9,319 nt of DNA from Propionibacteriaceae bacterium (lineage in GTDB: Bacteria; Actinomycetota; Actinomycetes; Propionibacteriales; Propionibacteriaceae), in NCBI GenBank assembly GCA_030528545.1, contig JAUMYR010000006.1:34558-43876 (forward strand). Reading direction: 5' to 3'. Made by a program: the position numbers and the translations under genes. This document shows, piece after piece, positions 8,487 to 9,319 of this stretch. The notes under the pieces are model-generated. The model saw only the letters and a program-made list of their open reading frames with translations. It did not search any database and was not told the origin of the DNA. Position 1 is the first letter of the stretch. Each line of letters begins with the position of its first letter.

Positions 8487-9319
8487 TCAGTCCTCCTTCG
8501 TGGGCCGGACGAAGGCCAGGTAGATCGCGATGATTACCAGGCAGAACAAGAAGTTGACCACCGACAGGGCGCTGGCCACGCCGGGGCCGAGGTTCGTCTT
8601 GTACTCAAAGATGAGCGTGGTGGTGGTGTGTCCCGTGTTATACCCGGGGGTCTCGTTGAGGATCTTGAGGATCGGCAGCGAGTTGAACACGTTGATGATG
8701 TTCACCAGGGCGGCCACCGCCACCGCCGGGCGCAGGATGGGAAAGACGATCTGCCAGTAACGCTGCACCGCTGAGGCACCGTCCACCTGCGCGGCCTCCA
8801 GCACATCGTGGGGTACCGCCTGCAACCCAGCCAGGATCGTATAGGTGGTGAACGGCAGGGATACGTAGACCGCGACGAAGACTGCCACCCAGAAGGCGCT
8901 CTCGGGGGTCTTGGTGAAGGCATAGGCCTGGTCCAGCAACCCGAGGTCGACCAGCAGACGGTTCATGAGCCCGACGTCTCGCTGCAGGCCATAGTTGAAC
9001 ACCGTCGTGGTCATGACCACCGAACAGGCCCACGGGATGATGATGACGAGGCGAACGAACTTGCGGCCGAAGAACTCCTTGTTGAGGAACTGGGCGAGCC
9101 CGATGGACAACACCAGGGTGACCAGCACCACGACCACGACCCACACCACGGTGTTGATAAGGATCCGCTCGATCGGCACCCCGGGGAAGGTGAAGGCACC
9201 TCCTGGCCCGAAGTAGTTGTCGAGCCCCGCGGGGCCTCGATCGACGCCGATGCGGCTGAACTTGCGGAAGGAGTTGTAGATCATCAGCCCCGCCGGGTAG
9301 AGCACGACGCCGAAGATCA
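8487..9319 (-). CDS. Carbohydrate ABC transporter permease, MalF type (CUT1 family), N-terminus cut by window edge
   Basis: This is the partner permease of the MalG-type protein. 276 residues are visible; the frame stays open to the right edge, and the residues before the first in-frame GTG (9305) are hydrophobic (IFGV). That GTG therefore lies inside the first membrane helix and is not the start; about 20-40 N-terminal residues are missing. Further hydrophobic segments include the Val-rich stretch VVWVVVVVLVTLVLSIGL and, near the C-terminus, VNFLFCLVIIAIYLAFV. The EAA motif reads DVLEAAQVDGASAVQRYWQI and continues VFPILRPAV, with all key residues (EAA, DGA, G-like turn, P). The end is RPTKED, and its last codons AAG GAG GAC supply the ribosome binding site of the next gene. 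Substrate unknown. Confidence 0.93.
   Translation of the reverse strand, partial: IFGVVLYPAGLMIYNSFRKFSRIGVDRGPAGLDNYFGPGGAFTFPGVPIERILINTVVWVVVVVLVTLVLSIGLAQFLNKEFFGRKFVRLVIIIPWACSVVMTTTVFNYGLQRDVGLMNRLLVDLGLLDQAYAFTKTPESAFWVAVFVAVYVSLPFTTYTILAGLQAVPHDVLEAAQVDGASAVQRYWQIVFPILRPAVAVAALVNIINVFNSLPILKILNETPGYNTGHTTTTLIFEYKTNLGPGVASALSVVNFLFCLVIIAIYLAFVRPTKED

Noticed and set aside
9303..9305. GTG at 9305 as the start of the MalF-type permease
   Set aside because: Upstream in-frame residues are hydrophobic and open to the edge, so this codon lies inside the first membrane helix.

Overview
The window is GC-rich chromosomal DNA from a high-GC actinomycete. The evidence is the strong G/C bias at third codon positions, the TAnnnT -10 elements placed six bases before start codons (leaderless starts), an actinobacterial-type SOS box (TCGAAC-N4-GTTCGA class), an ImuA'-ImuB pair and the long actinobacterial form of LeuA. 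I cannot name the genus. Propionibacteriales is a loose guess from gene content only. I see no tRNA, rRNA, CRISPR array, transposase, phage gene or attachment site.

Layout, left to right. (1) Positions 1-2315, minus strand: imuA' -> imuB -> an unrecognised frame that runs off the left edge. This is a translesion-mutagenesis cassette. It is preceded by a LexA-type box (2326-2341) that overlaps a probable leaderless promoter. (2) 2316-2426: a short divergent intergenic region that also carries the uppS promoter. (3) 2427-3212, plus strand: uppS, the undecaprenyl/decaprenyl diphosphate synthase for the cell-wall lipid carrier. It is separated from convergent leuA by a 13-bp perfect hairpin that can act as a terminator in both directions. 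(4) 3261-5217, minus strand: leuA (2-isopropylmalate synthase) and its leader. The leader has an extended -10 promoter, a 16-codon leucine-rich leader peptide that appears leaderless, and an 11-bp perfect hairpin whose first arm lies inside the leader-peptide codons. This is a leucine-responsive attenuation arrangement. (5) 5218-7438, minus strand: a CorC/CNNM-type CBS membrane protein translationally coupled to the GTPase Era. (6) 7439-7630: intergenic, with a probable corC promoter and two strong hairpins. (7) 7631-9319, minus strand: two permeases of a CUT1 sugar ABC transporter (MalG type and, cut by the right edge, MalF type).

The genes fall into independent units: SOS mutagenesis, isoprenoid carrier synthesis, leucine synthesis, ribosome maturation with a membrane transport/CBS protein, and sugar import. 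The main regulatory interest is the leuA leader and the SOS box before imuA'. The common actinobacterial order ybeY-corC-era-recO-uppS is broken here: ybeY and recO are absent from their usual places, leuA sits next to era, and uppS is in the opposite orientation. I found no clearly undescribed multi-gene system.
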